A stretch of 56,722 nucleotides of DNA from CAYUJH01 sp964394585 (lineage in GTDB: Bacteria > Bacteroidota > Bacteroidia > Cytophagales > Flammeovirgaceae): NCBI GenBank assembly GCA_964394585.1, contig CAYMYI010000011.1:1-56722 (forward strand), given 5' to 3'. Under the pieces are notes generated by a model. The model had not been told where the DNA came from and did no database searches. It was given only the letters and a program-made list of their open reading frames with translations. This document shows, piece by piece, positions 17,847-26,127 of the stretch; positions within the stretch are counted from its first letter, which is position 1, and every line of letters begins with the position of its first letter. A program made the translations under genes and the position numbers.

Positions 17847-18353
17847 ATGTTCACATTTAAGCCATTACCTTTCCAGAAACCTATGGAGTTTGTAAACCAT
17901 GTCCGTATGATTTTTTACGGCATGGTAGGGACTCCGCTCGTAGGGTTTATCTTCTTATATTTTTACTACCGCGAGAACGATTTGCACAACTATGGGCAAG
18001 ATATTTCCCTTTTTTGGCTGGCAATACTGCCGGTAATTATCTTATCAATCGCAGCTTTTGCCTACCTCCAGTATGGGAAACGCCTTAAAGAAGCGCGCCC
18101 TTTAACACGCATGCGCGAACGGCTGCATGTAGTATTTCAGGGTACTATGGAGAAGTTTATTTTATTAGAGTTAGCCACCCTTATTGTAATTGCTGCGTAT
18201 TATGTGAACCATCATATTTTATACGCTGGCCTTTACATGGTGATGCTTATTCTATTTGCCATGAGCAATCCTACTATTTTCAGCCTGATTAACGATTTAC
18301 GCTTACCGCGAGATCAAGCCGCTGCCATGCGTCAAAATCATACTATTCAATAA
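17847..18353 (+). CDS. small integral membrane protein of unknown function
   Basis: I do not recognise this protein. It has 168 residues and four predicted membrane helices: about 27-47 (MIFYGMVGTPLVGFIFLYFYY), 53-76 (ISLFWLAILPVIILSIAAFAYLQ), 104-125 (FILLELATLIVIAAYYVNHHI) and 128-150 (LYMVMLILFAMSNPTIFSLI). A charged cytoplasmic loop (KRLKEARPLTRMRERLHVV) separates helices two and three. Met13 (17883) is an alternative start. The M1 aminopeptidase gene begins 24 bases downstream on the same strand, so the two are probably one transcript. Confidence 0.7.
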   Translation: MFTFKPLPFQKPMEFVNHVRMIFYGMVGTPLVGFIFLYFYYRENDLHNYGQDISLFWLAILPVIILSIAAFAYLQYGKRLKEARPLTRMRERLHVVFQGTMEKFILLELATLIVIAAYYVNHHILYAGLYMVMLILFAMSNPTIFSLINDLRLPRDQAAAMRQNHTIQ

Positions 18354-18377
18354 ATCCATTTTTTAAAATTATACATC

Positions 18378-20963
18378 ATGAAAAACACACTACAATGGTT
18401 CGGTTGGCTCAGCATAGGGATTTGGCTGGCTACAGCGTGTAAGACAGTTCAGCCTACTGCCACTACAAGCACTGAAATCGATGTATCAGCAACGGCGTAT
18501 GAAACTTACGTTGACGACTCTGTGTACGCACTTATTGAGCAACGGAAAAACGAAGTGCCTGCATGGGTAACGCCTGAAGGCGAATATCATCCGGAAGCCA
18601 CTCGGTATTTCCAGTTAATCAATACCACACTCCGAGTAGCGTTCGATTGGGAAACACAGCGCATGCCTGGCGAAGCTACTTTAGTGCTCAATCCTTTTTT
18701 CTACCCACAAGATTCGGTGGTGCTCGATGCCAAAGGCTTCGATATCCATCAAGTAGCGCGTCTTTCCCTCAGCGATACCATAGCGCTGTCTTATCGGTAC
18801 GATAGCCTAACCCTAGCAATACAACTCGACCAAACATTTACCAAAGCTGATACTTTTCAACTCTTTGTGCGCTATACGGCAAAGCCCACTGAATTACCCA
18901 AAGGAGGTAGTGCTGCCATAACAAGCGAACAAGGGCTGTATTTTATCAACCCCGATGGAAATAATCCTTTCAAACCCCAACAAATTTGGACGCAAGGCGA
19001 AACAGAAGCCAGTTCTTGCTGGTTCCCAACTTTCGATGCCCCTAATGTAAAAACAAGGCAAGAACTTTACATTACGGTAGATACTGCCTTCACTACCGTT
19101 TCGAATGGCAAGCTCGTTTCGCAACAAGAAAACCCCGATGGCACTCGTACCGATTATTGGAAAATGGATCAACCCCATGCACCCTATCTGTTCGCCATGG
19201 CAGTAGGAAAGTTTGCCAAAATAGAAGATACCTGGCAGGGTAAACCAGTCAACTACTACGTTGAGCCGGAATACGCTAAATATGCCAAGCAAATATTTGG
19301 GAATACCCCCGAGATGCTCTCTTTCTTCTCAAAAAAATTAGACTACCCCTACCCTTGGCATAAGTACGACCAAGTAGTGGTCCGCGACTTTGTATCGGGC
19401 GCAATGGAAAATACCACGGTTTCCATTTTTATGGAAGACTTGCAAGTTGATGACCGCTACCTAATCGATGACCATTGGGATGGCATTATAGCACACGAGC
19501 TGTTCCACCATTGGTTTGGCAATTTGGTAACGTGCGAATCGTGGGCGAACCTACCGCTCAACGAATCGTTCGCTACTTATGCCGAATATCTATGGACAGA
19601 ACACAAATACGGTAGAGATGCTGCCGATTTAGCATGGAAAGAAAACTTCGACCAATACCTCGCCGAAGCTGAAACTAAACAAGTACCACTTATTCGCTAT
19701 CGCTATCTCGATAAAGAACTCATGTTCGATAGCCACTCGTATGCAAAAGGAAGCTTGATTTTAAATTTACTGCGCAACTACGTGGGCGATGATGCCTTTT
19801 TTAAAGCCTTGAATGTATACCTGACCAAACACGCCTACGGAACAGCCGAAGTACACGACCTACGCCAAGCATTTGAAGAAGTAACCGGGCAAGATTGGAA
19901 CTGGTTCTTCGACCAGTGGTTTCTAGCCTCCGGTCATCCTAACTTGTATGTGAAAGATGAATACGAAGAAGGCACGCTCCGTGTAATGGTTCAGCAAAAA
20001 CAAGATGAACGGTTTACACCAATCTATCGCTTGCCGGTCAGCATTGATGTGTGGCACGGCGAGCAAAAAAAGCGCTACGAAGTAGTGGTGAACCAAGCTT
20101 CGCAAGTGTTTGTCTTCCCGATGGATACCGCCCCCGACTTAGTGCTTTTCGATGCCGAAACACTACTCCCAGGGATTGTTGACCACCTCAAATCAACTCA
20201 AGCCTTTATCATCCAATACCAAGAATCGAATCGCATATTGGCAAAGCTCGATGCCCTACAGCAACTGAGCACCGGTATGGACGAACCAGAAATTTTACCC
20301 ATCATGTTGGCAGCACTATCGCACCCCGAGCCGGCAATCCGAGAGTTTGTAGCGGAAGCGTTCGAAAACTACCAAGGGTCGCAGCAAGAGCAACTCATCG
20401 GTTTATTGAAGTCGATGGCTACTACCGACGAAAGCTCGCTGGTGCGGGGCACCGCCCTCAACACGTTGAGTTCGCTAGGTGAATTTCCTGCACTTCTGCG
20501 CAAAGCCCTGTCCGATAGTTCGTGCGTAGTCAACGCTTATGCCCTTTTCAATTTAGCCGAACTCGAAGGCGAACAGCTTCTACCTACGGTAGAACAGTTA
20601 GAAAACGAAGAAAATCTAAATATCAAAAGCACCGTTGCCGATTTTTATAGCTACTACAGTATTAGCGGAAAGTACGAATGGTTCACCACGGCAATAGCTA
20701 AAAGTCAAGCAAGCGTAAAGCCTCTCTTCTTAAATTATTTGGGGAGCTACCTGATGCAACAACCCACAGAAGTTCAGCAAAAGGGTATTACTCAATTAGA
20801 AGGGTACGCCGCCACACACCCTAATCGAAATGTAAGAGTAGCCGCTTTTCAGGCATTATCACTGCTTAGCAATGTGGAGGGCGTCAATGCATTACTCGAA
20901 AAACTGAAAGAAAACGAGAAGGATCAAGAGGTGAAAAACTATTTCCAAATGCTTGGAAACTAG
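18378..20963 (+). CDS. M1 family metallo-aminopeptidase lipoprotein
   Basis: Zinc aminopeptidase of 861 residues that removes N-terminal amino acids from peptides. The N-terminus is a lipoprotein signal (hydrophobic core, then LATAC with Cys21), so it is probably anchored in the periplasm or on the outer membrane. The N-terminal beta domain is followed by the exopeptidase motif GAMEN (near residue 341), the zinc motif HELFHHW (near 373) and the third zinc ligand in NESFATYAEYL about 20 residues later. The C-terminal 240 residues are alpha-helical repeats resembling HEAT units (EPAIREFVAEAFENY, SSLVRGTALNTLSSLG, NRNVRVAAFQALSLLS). The small membrane protein gene precedes it by 24 bases. Confidence 0.93.
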   Translation: MKNTLQWFGWLSIGIWLATACKTVQPTATTSTEIDVSATAYETYVDDSVYALIEQRKNEVPAWVTPEGEYHPEATRYFQLINTTLRVAFDWETQRMPGEATLVLNPFFYPQDSVVLDAKGFDIHQVARLSLSDTIALSYRYDSLTLAIQLDQTFTKADTFQLFVRYTAKPTELPKGGSAAITSEQGLYFINPDGNNPFKPQQIWTQGETEASSCWFPTFDAPNVKTRQELYITVDTAFTTVSNGKLVSQQENPDGTRTDYWKMDQPHAPYLFAMAVGKFAKIEDTWQGKPVNYYVEPEYAKYAKQIFGNTPEMLSFFSKKLDYPYPWHKYDQVVVRDFVSGAMENTTVSIFMEDLQVDDRYLIDDHWDGIIAHELFHHWFGNLVTCESWANLPLNESFATYAEYLWTEHKYGRDAADLAWKENFDQYLAEAETKQVPLIRYRYLDKELMFDSHSYAKGSLILNLLRNYVGDDAFFKALNVYLTKHAYGTAEVHDLRQAFEEVTGQDWNWFFDQWFLASGHPNLYVKDEYEEGTLRVMVQQKQDERFTPIYRLPVSIDVWHGEQKKRYEVVVNQASQVFVFPMDTAPDLVLFDAETLLPGIVDHLKSTQAFIIQYQESNRILAKLDALQQLSTGMDEPEILPIMLAALSHPEPAIREFVAEAFENYQGSQQEQLIGLLKSMATTDESSLVRGTALNTLSSLGEFPALLRKALSDSSCVVNAYALFNLAELEGEQLLPTVEQLENEENLNIKSTVADFYSYYSISGKYEWFTTAIAKSQASVKPLFLNYLGSYLMQQPTEVQQKGITQLEGYAATHPNRNVRVAAFQALSLLSNVEGVNALLEKLKENEKDQEVKNYFQMLGN

Positions 20964-21044
20964 GAAAATGGGGGTTCGGGCAGACCGAAAGATTTCCCTA
21001 ACTTCGCACCGAAACAATTGACAACCCTAAAATTTTGACACACC

Positions 21045-22679
21045 ATGCTAAAAGGATTTTTCAACATTCCGAAACCGAGCAACGAGCCTGTATTGAGCTA
21101 TGCACCCGGTTCACCGGAAAAGAAGTTGTTAAAAGAAACCCTACAACGAATGAAGGGCGAACAAGCCGATATCCCCATGTACATCGGGGCAGAAGAAGTT
21201 CGCACCAACAACCGAAAACCACTCAACCCACCTCATGAGCATAAACACGTGCTAGGGCATTATCATTTTGGCGACGCTTCGCACGTTGAACAAGCTATCA
21301 ACGCTGCTTTAGGTGCTAAAGAAGCCTGGAATGCGATGTCGTGGGAACACCGCGCGAGCATTTTTATGAAAGCAGCAGAACTGATGGCAGGGCCATATCG
21401 GCAAGAACTCAATGCAGCTACCATGTTGGGGCAATCGAAAACAGCGTTTCAAGCTGAGATAGATTCGGCTTGTGAACTCATTGATTTTTTGCGATTTAAT
21501 GTAGCGTTCATGGCAGAACTCTACCAACAGCAACCCCCTATTTCGTCTCCAGGGCTGTGGAATCGAATGGAGCACCGTGCCTTAGAAGGGTTCGTATTTG
21601 CCATTACTCCCTTTAACTTCACGGCAATTTCAGGAAATTTACCGACCGCTCCCGCCCTGATGGGCAATACTGTGGTTTGGAAACCCGCCGAAACACAAAT
21701 TTTTGCAGCAAACGTAGTGATGAAAATCTTGCGTGAAGCAGGTGTGCCCGATGGCGTCATCAATTTGATTTATGTAGACGGCCCTACAGCAGGCGACGTG
21801 GTGTTTAACCACCGCGATTTTGCAGGCCTACACTTCACAGGAAGCACCAAAGTGTTCCAACACCTATGGAAAACAATTGGGCAAAATATTGATAAATACC
21901 GCAGCTATCCGCGCATCGTAGGCGAAACCGGTGGAAAAGATTTTGTGATTGCGCACAAATCGGCAAATGCTCGCCAGTTAGCCACGGCACTCATCAGAGG
22001 TGCGTTCGAATACCAAGGGCAAAAATGTTCGGCAGCCTCGCGCGCTTACATCCCTTCAAACTTGTGGGAAGAAGTAAAAGGATATTTGCTAGAAGACCTA
22101 AAAACCCTGAAAATGGGTACTGTTGAAGATTTCCGAAACTTTATGGGTGCTGTGATTGATGAAACCGCCTTCGATAAAATCGCCAAATATATCGACGATG
22201 CAAAAGAATCTGCCTTGGTGGAAGTAATTGCTGGTGGTAACTACGATAAATCAGAGGGGTATTTCATCGAGCCAACTATCCTGAAAACCGAAGACAACCA
22301 ATATACTACCATGCAAGAAGAAATTTTCGGTCCTGTGCTTACCATCTACGTCTATCGCGAAGATTTATTCGAAGAAGCTCTTTACATGGTAGATAATACC
22401 TCGCCATATGCACTTACCGGTGCCATATTTGCACAAGACCGTTATGCCATTGAGCTTGCCACGCAAAAGCTCGAAAATGCAGCAGGTAATTTCTACATCA
22501 ACGATAAACCCACAGGAGCAGTAGTAGGGCAGCAGCCTTTCGGTGGAGCACGTGGGTCAGGCACGAACGATAAAGCAGGAGCTATCCAAAACTTATTACG
22601 CTGGGTTTCGCCTCGTACAATTAAAGAAAATTTTAACCCTCCTACCGATTACCGCTATCCGTTTATGGCAGAAGAATAA
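21045..22679 (+). CDS. pruA: L-glutamate gamma-semialdehyde dehydrogenase (1-pyrroline-5-carboxylate dehydrogenase)
   Basis: Aldehyde dehydrogenase of 544 residues that oxidises glutamate semialdehyde to glutamate with NAD, the second step of proline catabolism. It is the stand-alone (non-PutA) type, of eukaryotic-like length. Motifs include ITPFNFTAISGNLPTAPALMGNTVVWKPAE (Rossmann part), FTGSTKVFQHLW, the catalytic base in VGETGGKDFVI and the nucleophile Cys328 in EYQGQKCSAASRAYIP; the C-terminal GGARGSGTNDKAG and SPRTIKE are typical. No proline dehydrogenase gene is in the window. A strong terminator follows. Confidence 0.96.
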   Translation: MLKGFFNIPKPSNEPVLSYAPGSPEKKLLKETLQRMKGEQADIPMYIGAEEVRTNNRKPLNPPHEHKHVLGHYHFGDASHVEQAINAALGAKEAWNAMSWEHRASIFMKAAELMAGPYRQELNAATMLGQSKTAFQAEIDSACELIDFLRFNVAFMAELYQQQPPISSPGLWNRMEHRALEGFVFAITPFNFTAISGNLPTAPALMGNTVVWKPAETQIFAANVVMKILREAGVPDGVINLIYVDGPTAGDVVFNHRDFAGLHFTGSTKVFQHLWKTIGQNIDKYRSYPRIVGETGGKDFVIAHKSANARQLATALIRGAFEYQGQKCSAASRAYIPSNLWEEVKGYLLEDLKTLKMGTVEDFRNFMGAVIDETAFDKIAKYIDDAKESALVEVIAGGNYDKSEGYFIEPTILKTEDNQYTTMQEEIFGPVLTIYVYREDLFEEALYMVDNTSPYALTGAIFAQDRYAIELATQKLENAAGNFYINDKPTGAVVGQQPFGGARGSGTNDKAGAIQNLLRWVSPRTIKENFNPPTDYRYPFMAEE

Positions 22680-22692
22680 AACGTAGTCTATC

Positions 22693-22728
22693 AAAAAAGC
22701 CTCTCGCTAAGTTCGAGAGGCTTTTTTT
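22693..22728. terminator. bidirectional rho-independent terminator between pruA and gldN
   Basis: A perfect stem GCCTCTCG (22699-22706) / CGAGAGGC (22714-22721) with a seven-base loop is flanked by six A residues before and seven T residues after. It lies between the convergent pruA and gldN genes and can end transcription from both sides. Confidence 0.93.
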
Positions 22729-22748
22729 ATTAAGAGCAGAAGAGCAGC

Positions 22749-23648
22749 TTAGTACGACCAAAGCGTAGCTTCATATTCCATTAAACGGTATACTGCCTGC
22801 TCCGACATCTGCAAAGCTCGCTTGTTATTACCATAAATATCTACGATGTAATCGCCCTTGGGATTTTCATACTTCACTAAGAATTTACCGTGCAGCCCCA
22901 TTTCAAACGCATCGGTAAGGTTGCGATGCTGCGAAGAATTTTGAGGGTTGAACCAAATGGCTTCCGGATTATTTTTGAATACTTGCTCAACCAATTCGCG
23001 GTAGCTGAACGAGCATAACACCTTTTCAATACCGGTAGGGGTTTGCTCCGCCGGAATCATCAAGGTGATGGCTTGCATATCATGAAACATGCGTGAGCGG
23101 CGGTTATCAAAAATCAAATCTTCTTTCAACTCTAAAATGTAAAGCTGCCGTGGGAAATATTCGTGGGCAGCAGGCTTTTCTTCTTTCTCGTAAGTACCTG
23201 TGCCTGCTCCCCAGTTCAAGTTTTCTTCTTCCCATTTATCCATCACTTCTTCAGCATCGAGCTCCGCCTGGGGGATGCGCAAACGAGCGTTAAACTCCTC
23301 TACGCTCATTCTTCGATTCAGCGAATCGTTATAAAAGGGTTCTATTTTACCTTCTCGCACCGCATTAATTAGCAAACGTGACAACTCATTGTTACGAGCG
23401 AAAAAAGGCTCATTGCGTTTAGTCCGCAAGTCCATGCGCCACCACAGCGATTTGCGAAACATTTGGTCATCGCGCCGAATGGGGCGTACCGAGTGCTCGT
23501 TATACTGATTTGCATAAGGATCTTCTTGTGCTACAGCTAGGATTTTCCCATCCTATAAACTTTCCTATTCCNNNNNNNNNNCTACAGCTACACCGATGAA
23601 GCCAATGAAACTCAACGCAAATACGAAAATTCTTCTACACATTATCAT
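22749..23648 (-). CDS. gldN: gliding motility / type IX secretion protein GldN, interrupted by an assembly gap
   Basis: GldN (PorN) is a periplasmic component of the type IX secretion and gliding motor, forming a ring with GldK. The readable 3' part (238 codons from 23462) includes FRKSLWWRMDLRTKRNEPFF, ELSRLLINAVREGKIEPFYND, FNARLRIPQ, QLYILELKEDLIFDNRRSRMFHDMQAI and a tail QAVYRLMEYEATLWSY, all GldN-like. Upstream in frame lie QEDPYANQYNEHSVRPIRRDDQ and, beyond ten N, a signal peptide MCRRIFVFALSFIGFIGVAVA. Joining the two copies of TAGCTGTAG that flank the gap restores one continuous protein of about 280 residues. Start is 23642 or 23648. Its usual upstream partners gldK, gldL and gldM are absent; the upstream neighbour is a DUF547 gene. 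Confidence 0.85.
23572..23581. other. assembly gap of ten N inside gldN
   Basis: Ten N, a nominal gap length. The nine bases CTACAGCTA occur on both sides (23531-23539 and 23582-23590), with 32 extra bases and the N run between. The extra bases contain stops in the coding frames, so they are likely a contig-end artefact. Confidence 0.95.
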
Positions 23649-23768
23649 AATCTTTTAGTGCTTTTATCTAAGGGATAAACGAAAATTAAAAGGTAACTTG
23701 GTTTTCTTATACAGTATAAAAGTCGTGCCACGAAGCGGCAACAAGCTTTTATGCGCTTAACGAAGGGG

Positions 23769-24533
23769 TTATTCGTTTAAGTTCCAATCGTAGGGAAGGT
23801 AGTTTATTGGGGCATCGGGCCGAATTGTGATGGCAGCGTATCGGTTTAAGAAATCGATAAGAGTACCTTCTGTAGTAAAATCGCCTTTAAACCATGAGAA
23901 GATTTTAGAAACAGACACTTCAGTGCTAGAAAGCTGATTCCATTGGGCATCGTTTATAAACTGCACGGCTTGCTCTTGTAGTTGTTTTTCGAGCTTATCG
24001 GCAGTGTATGCTTCATTGCGAAGAGGTGGACACGATTTGGAGGCGCAATTAATGGCAAAGTGAATGCGAGGTTCTTCAAACTCTTTGCGCAAAATACGGT
24101 GTTCGATATCGTTAAGCGTAAGTAACTGCCCTTCAATTTGAATAAAGGCGGCGTCCCATACAGAGTTTACAAACGGGATGGCAAGACTTGGGCCGATATC
24201 TTTAATGCTTTCTACCGGGTAATTGCGAATAATAAGCTGAATGGTAAAAGCGTTGTAGGCGTTAATCCAATAGGCAAGCCGTTGCGGCTCTGCCCAGTTT
24301 GCTTCTGTAGGAAAGCCTTCTGAAAGCTGTGCAAGGTATTGGTTCAGTTGCAGACTATCTGCCAGAAACCCTTTGTAGTTTACATTTCCTTCGGGAGTTA
24401 CATATTGCTTGAGTAAATCGTCCCATGCTTTGTGAGAAGTCGGTTTCGATTGCGATGTTATTCGATCGAACCGTTGGCAACTTGCTGCGGTCACCATAAA
24501 AAGCCCTACTAACAATAATGCTAGGTATCGCAT
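23769..24533 (-). CDS. DUF547 domain exported protein
   Basis: Protein of 254 residues with an N-terminal secretion signal ending TAASCQ, which may be a lipobox with Cys19. The DUF547 core is clear: WDDLLKQYVTPEGNVNYKGFLAD, LAYWINAYNAFTIQLIIRNYPVESI, LTLNDIEHRILR, then the signature HFAINCASKSCPPLRNEAYTADKLEKQL and FSWFKGDF. The family has a papain-like arrangement with conserved Cys and His, but its activity is not established. It starts three bases after the lytic transglycosylase gene stops, so the two are one operon; a role in the envelope is a reasonable inference. Confidence 0.88.
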   Translation of the reverse strand: MRYLALLLVGLFMVTAASCQRFDRITSQSKPTSHKAWDDLLKQYVTPEGNVNYKGFLADSLQLNQYLAQLSEGFPTEANWAEPQRLAYWINAYNAFTIQLIIRNYPVESIKDIGPSLAIPFVNSVWDAAFIQIEGQLLTLNDIEHRILRKEFEEPRIHFAINCASKSCPPLRNEAYTADKLEKQLQEQAVQFINDAQWNQLSSTEVSVSKIFSWFKGDFTTEGTLIDFLNRYAAITIRPDAPINYLPYDWNLNE

Positions 24534-24536
24534 AGA

Positions 24537-26078
24537 TTATCCGAGTTTTAGCTTTTGCCCGGGCTTCAATTGACTTGACTGCAAGTTGTTTAAGCGCTTG
24601 AGTTTATCGATTGTAACTCCTTTGAATTTTTGGGAAATGAGCCAAAGCGAATCCCCAGGTTTTACAGTGTAAATTTTGCTCGATGGAATTTCTTGATTTT
24701 TGGCAATCGAACGAGAGCTTGTGGTAGTAGAGCGTTTATCAGGTCCATAAATCACCAATTTTTGCCCAGGGCGGATTAAATTGGTATAAATATTATTCCA
24801 AGCGCGCAGTTTCGAAAGCGATACGCCATTACGTTGGGCAATAAGCCCTAGAGACTCGCCACGCCGAACGGTATGATAATACTTATCTCCGTTGCCCCCA
24901 TTACGCTGTTTTGAGTCGGTATAGTGTAAGTTACGCCCGGTGTATTTTGTTTCGGCAAGAATTTCTTCCCGGTTGTTTAAGAACTGATGTAGGCGAACAG
25001 CAGGGATTTTAATACCATAGTTTTTTACATTATTCGGGACAATCCCCCAACGAAGTTGAGGATTCATCATTTTTAGGTCGTCATAGCATATTTTGAGCTT
25101 TTTGGCAAGCTTTGCTAAATCTACCGATTGGCTCACGTACACTTCTTCAGTAGGGATCGGATACGAAGGCTGCTCTTGAATTAGATTGTGTTCTTCAGCA
25201 TAGGAAAGCACGTAAATCATGGCAACTAGCTGCGGAAGATATGACCGTGTTTCCCGAGGAAGGCTACGGTATACATCCCAAAAATGAGAATGTCCTCCTA
25301 CCATAGAGTTCATGTATGGATTATCTTGTTCGTATTCTATAGAAAATTTATAGGGTTTTCCTGAGCGGCGGAGGGCTTTGCGTACATTGCCCGGCCCACA
25401 ATTATAGGCTGCAATGGCAAGTTCCCAATCGCCAAATAGTTCGTAGAGGTATTTTAAATATTTGCAGGCCGCTCGAGTAGATTGCTCCGGATCCATTCGT
25501 TCGTCTACATAATAATTGCGCCGAAGCCCATACAAGCGACCTGTATAGGGCATAAATTGCCACAGCCCTACAGCACCTGCACGAGAGAGTGCATGCGGCA
25601 CCAATGCCGATTCGATAATCGATAGATACTTCAGTTGGTCGGGCAAGCCGTATTCTGCCAATATGCGTTCAAACAAGGGGAAATACAAGTTCTTACGCTG
25701 CATAATTTTAAGGGTAAATTCCCTGTTTTTCACGGCAAAATAATCGATAAACACGCGTACTCGCTCGTGGTAAGAAAGTGGCAAATCCGATTGTAAACAG
25801 CTCAGACGGTCGCGAATTAAACTTTCAGAAACGTAGGGGACGTGCGTATCGTCCAAAACGATTTCTTCTATAGGAATCGCCGCTGTAGTATCGAAGTTGA
25901 GCGGTTCTACTTCGGGTAAAATATTTACAGCTTCTACTACTTGGTTAACAGGGAAATCGTAATCAGGAGGAAGTTGAACCGTGTAAATGCTATCCTGAAA
26001 CGTTTGCCCAAAAGCAGAAAAAGTAGTTGCAAGAAGTAGAAAAGTAGAAGAAAAAACGAGTTGCCGGTAAAATTTCAT
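24537..26078 (-). CDS. MltD-like lytic transglycosylase with LysM domains
   Basis: Exported muramidase-like enzyme of 513 residues that cleaves glycan strands to anhydromuropeptides. A signal peptide (about 1-24, ending AFGQ) is followed by a linker and the SLT domain (about 125-270): the catalytic Glu lies in YLSIIESALVPHALS, then AGAVGLWQFMPYTGRLYGL and LAIAAYNCGPGNVRKALRRSG. Two C-terminal LysM domains bind peptidoglycan: YHTVRRGESLGLIAQRNGV and YTVKPGDSLWLISQKFKGV, each ending PGQKL. Domain order and length match MltD. It is followed after three bases by the DUF547 gene. Confidence 0.93.
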   Translation of the reverse strand: MKFYRQLVFSSTFLLLATTFSAFGQTFQDSIYTVQLPPDYDFPVNQVVEAVNILPEVEPLNFDTTAAIPIEEIVLDDTHVPYVSESLIRDRLSCLQSDLPLSYHERVRVFIDYFAVKNREFTLKIMQRKNLYFPLFERILAEYGLPDQLKYLSIIESALVPHALSRAGAVGLWQFMPYTGRLYGLRRNYYVDERMDPEQSTRAACKYLKYLYELFGDWELAIAAYNCGPGNVRKALRRSGKPYKFSIEYEQDNPYMNSMVGGHSHFWDVYRSLPRETRSYLPQLVAMIYVLSYAEEHNLIQEQPSYPIPTEEVYVSQSVDLAKLAKKLKICYDDLKMMNPQLRWGIVPNNVKNYGIKIPAVRLHQFLNNREEILAETKYTGRNLHYTDSKQRNGGNGDKYYHTVRRGESLGLIAQRNGVSLSKLRAWNNIYTNLIRPGQKLVIYGPDKRSTTTSSRSIAKNQEIPSSKIYTVKPGDSLWLISQKFKGVTIDKLKRLNNLQSSQLKPGQKLKLG

Positions 26079-26127
26079 GTGTATTATTCTAAGAGCGTTT
26101 TTTAATTTGTTAAGAGGCTATACCTTT

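Noticed and set aside
20975..20989. TTCGG/CCGAA hairpin between the M1 peptidase and pruA
   Set aside because: Five-pair stem without a T tract; too weak for a terminator.
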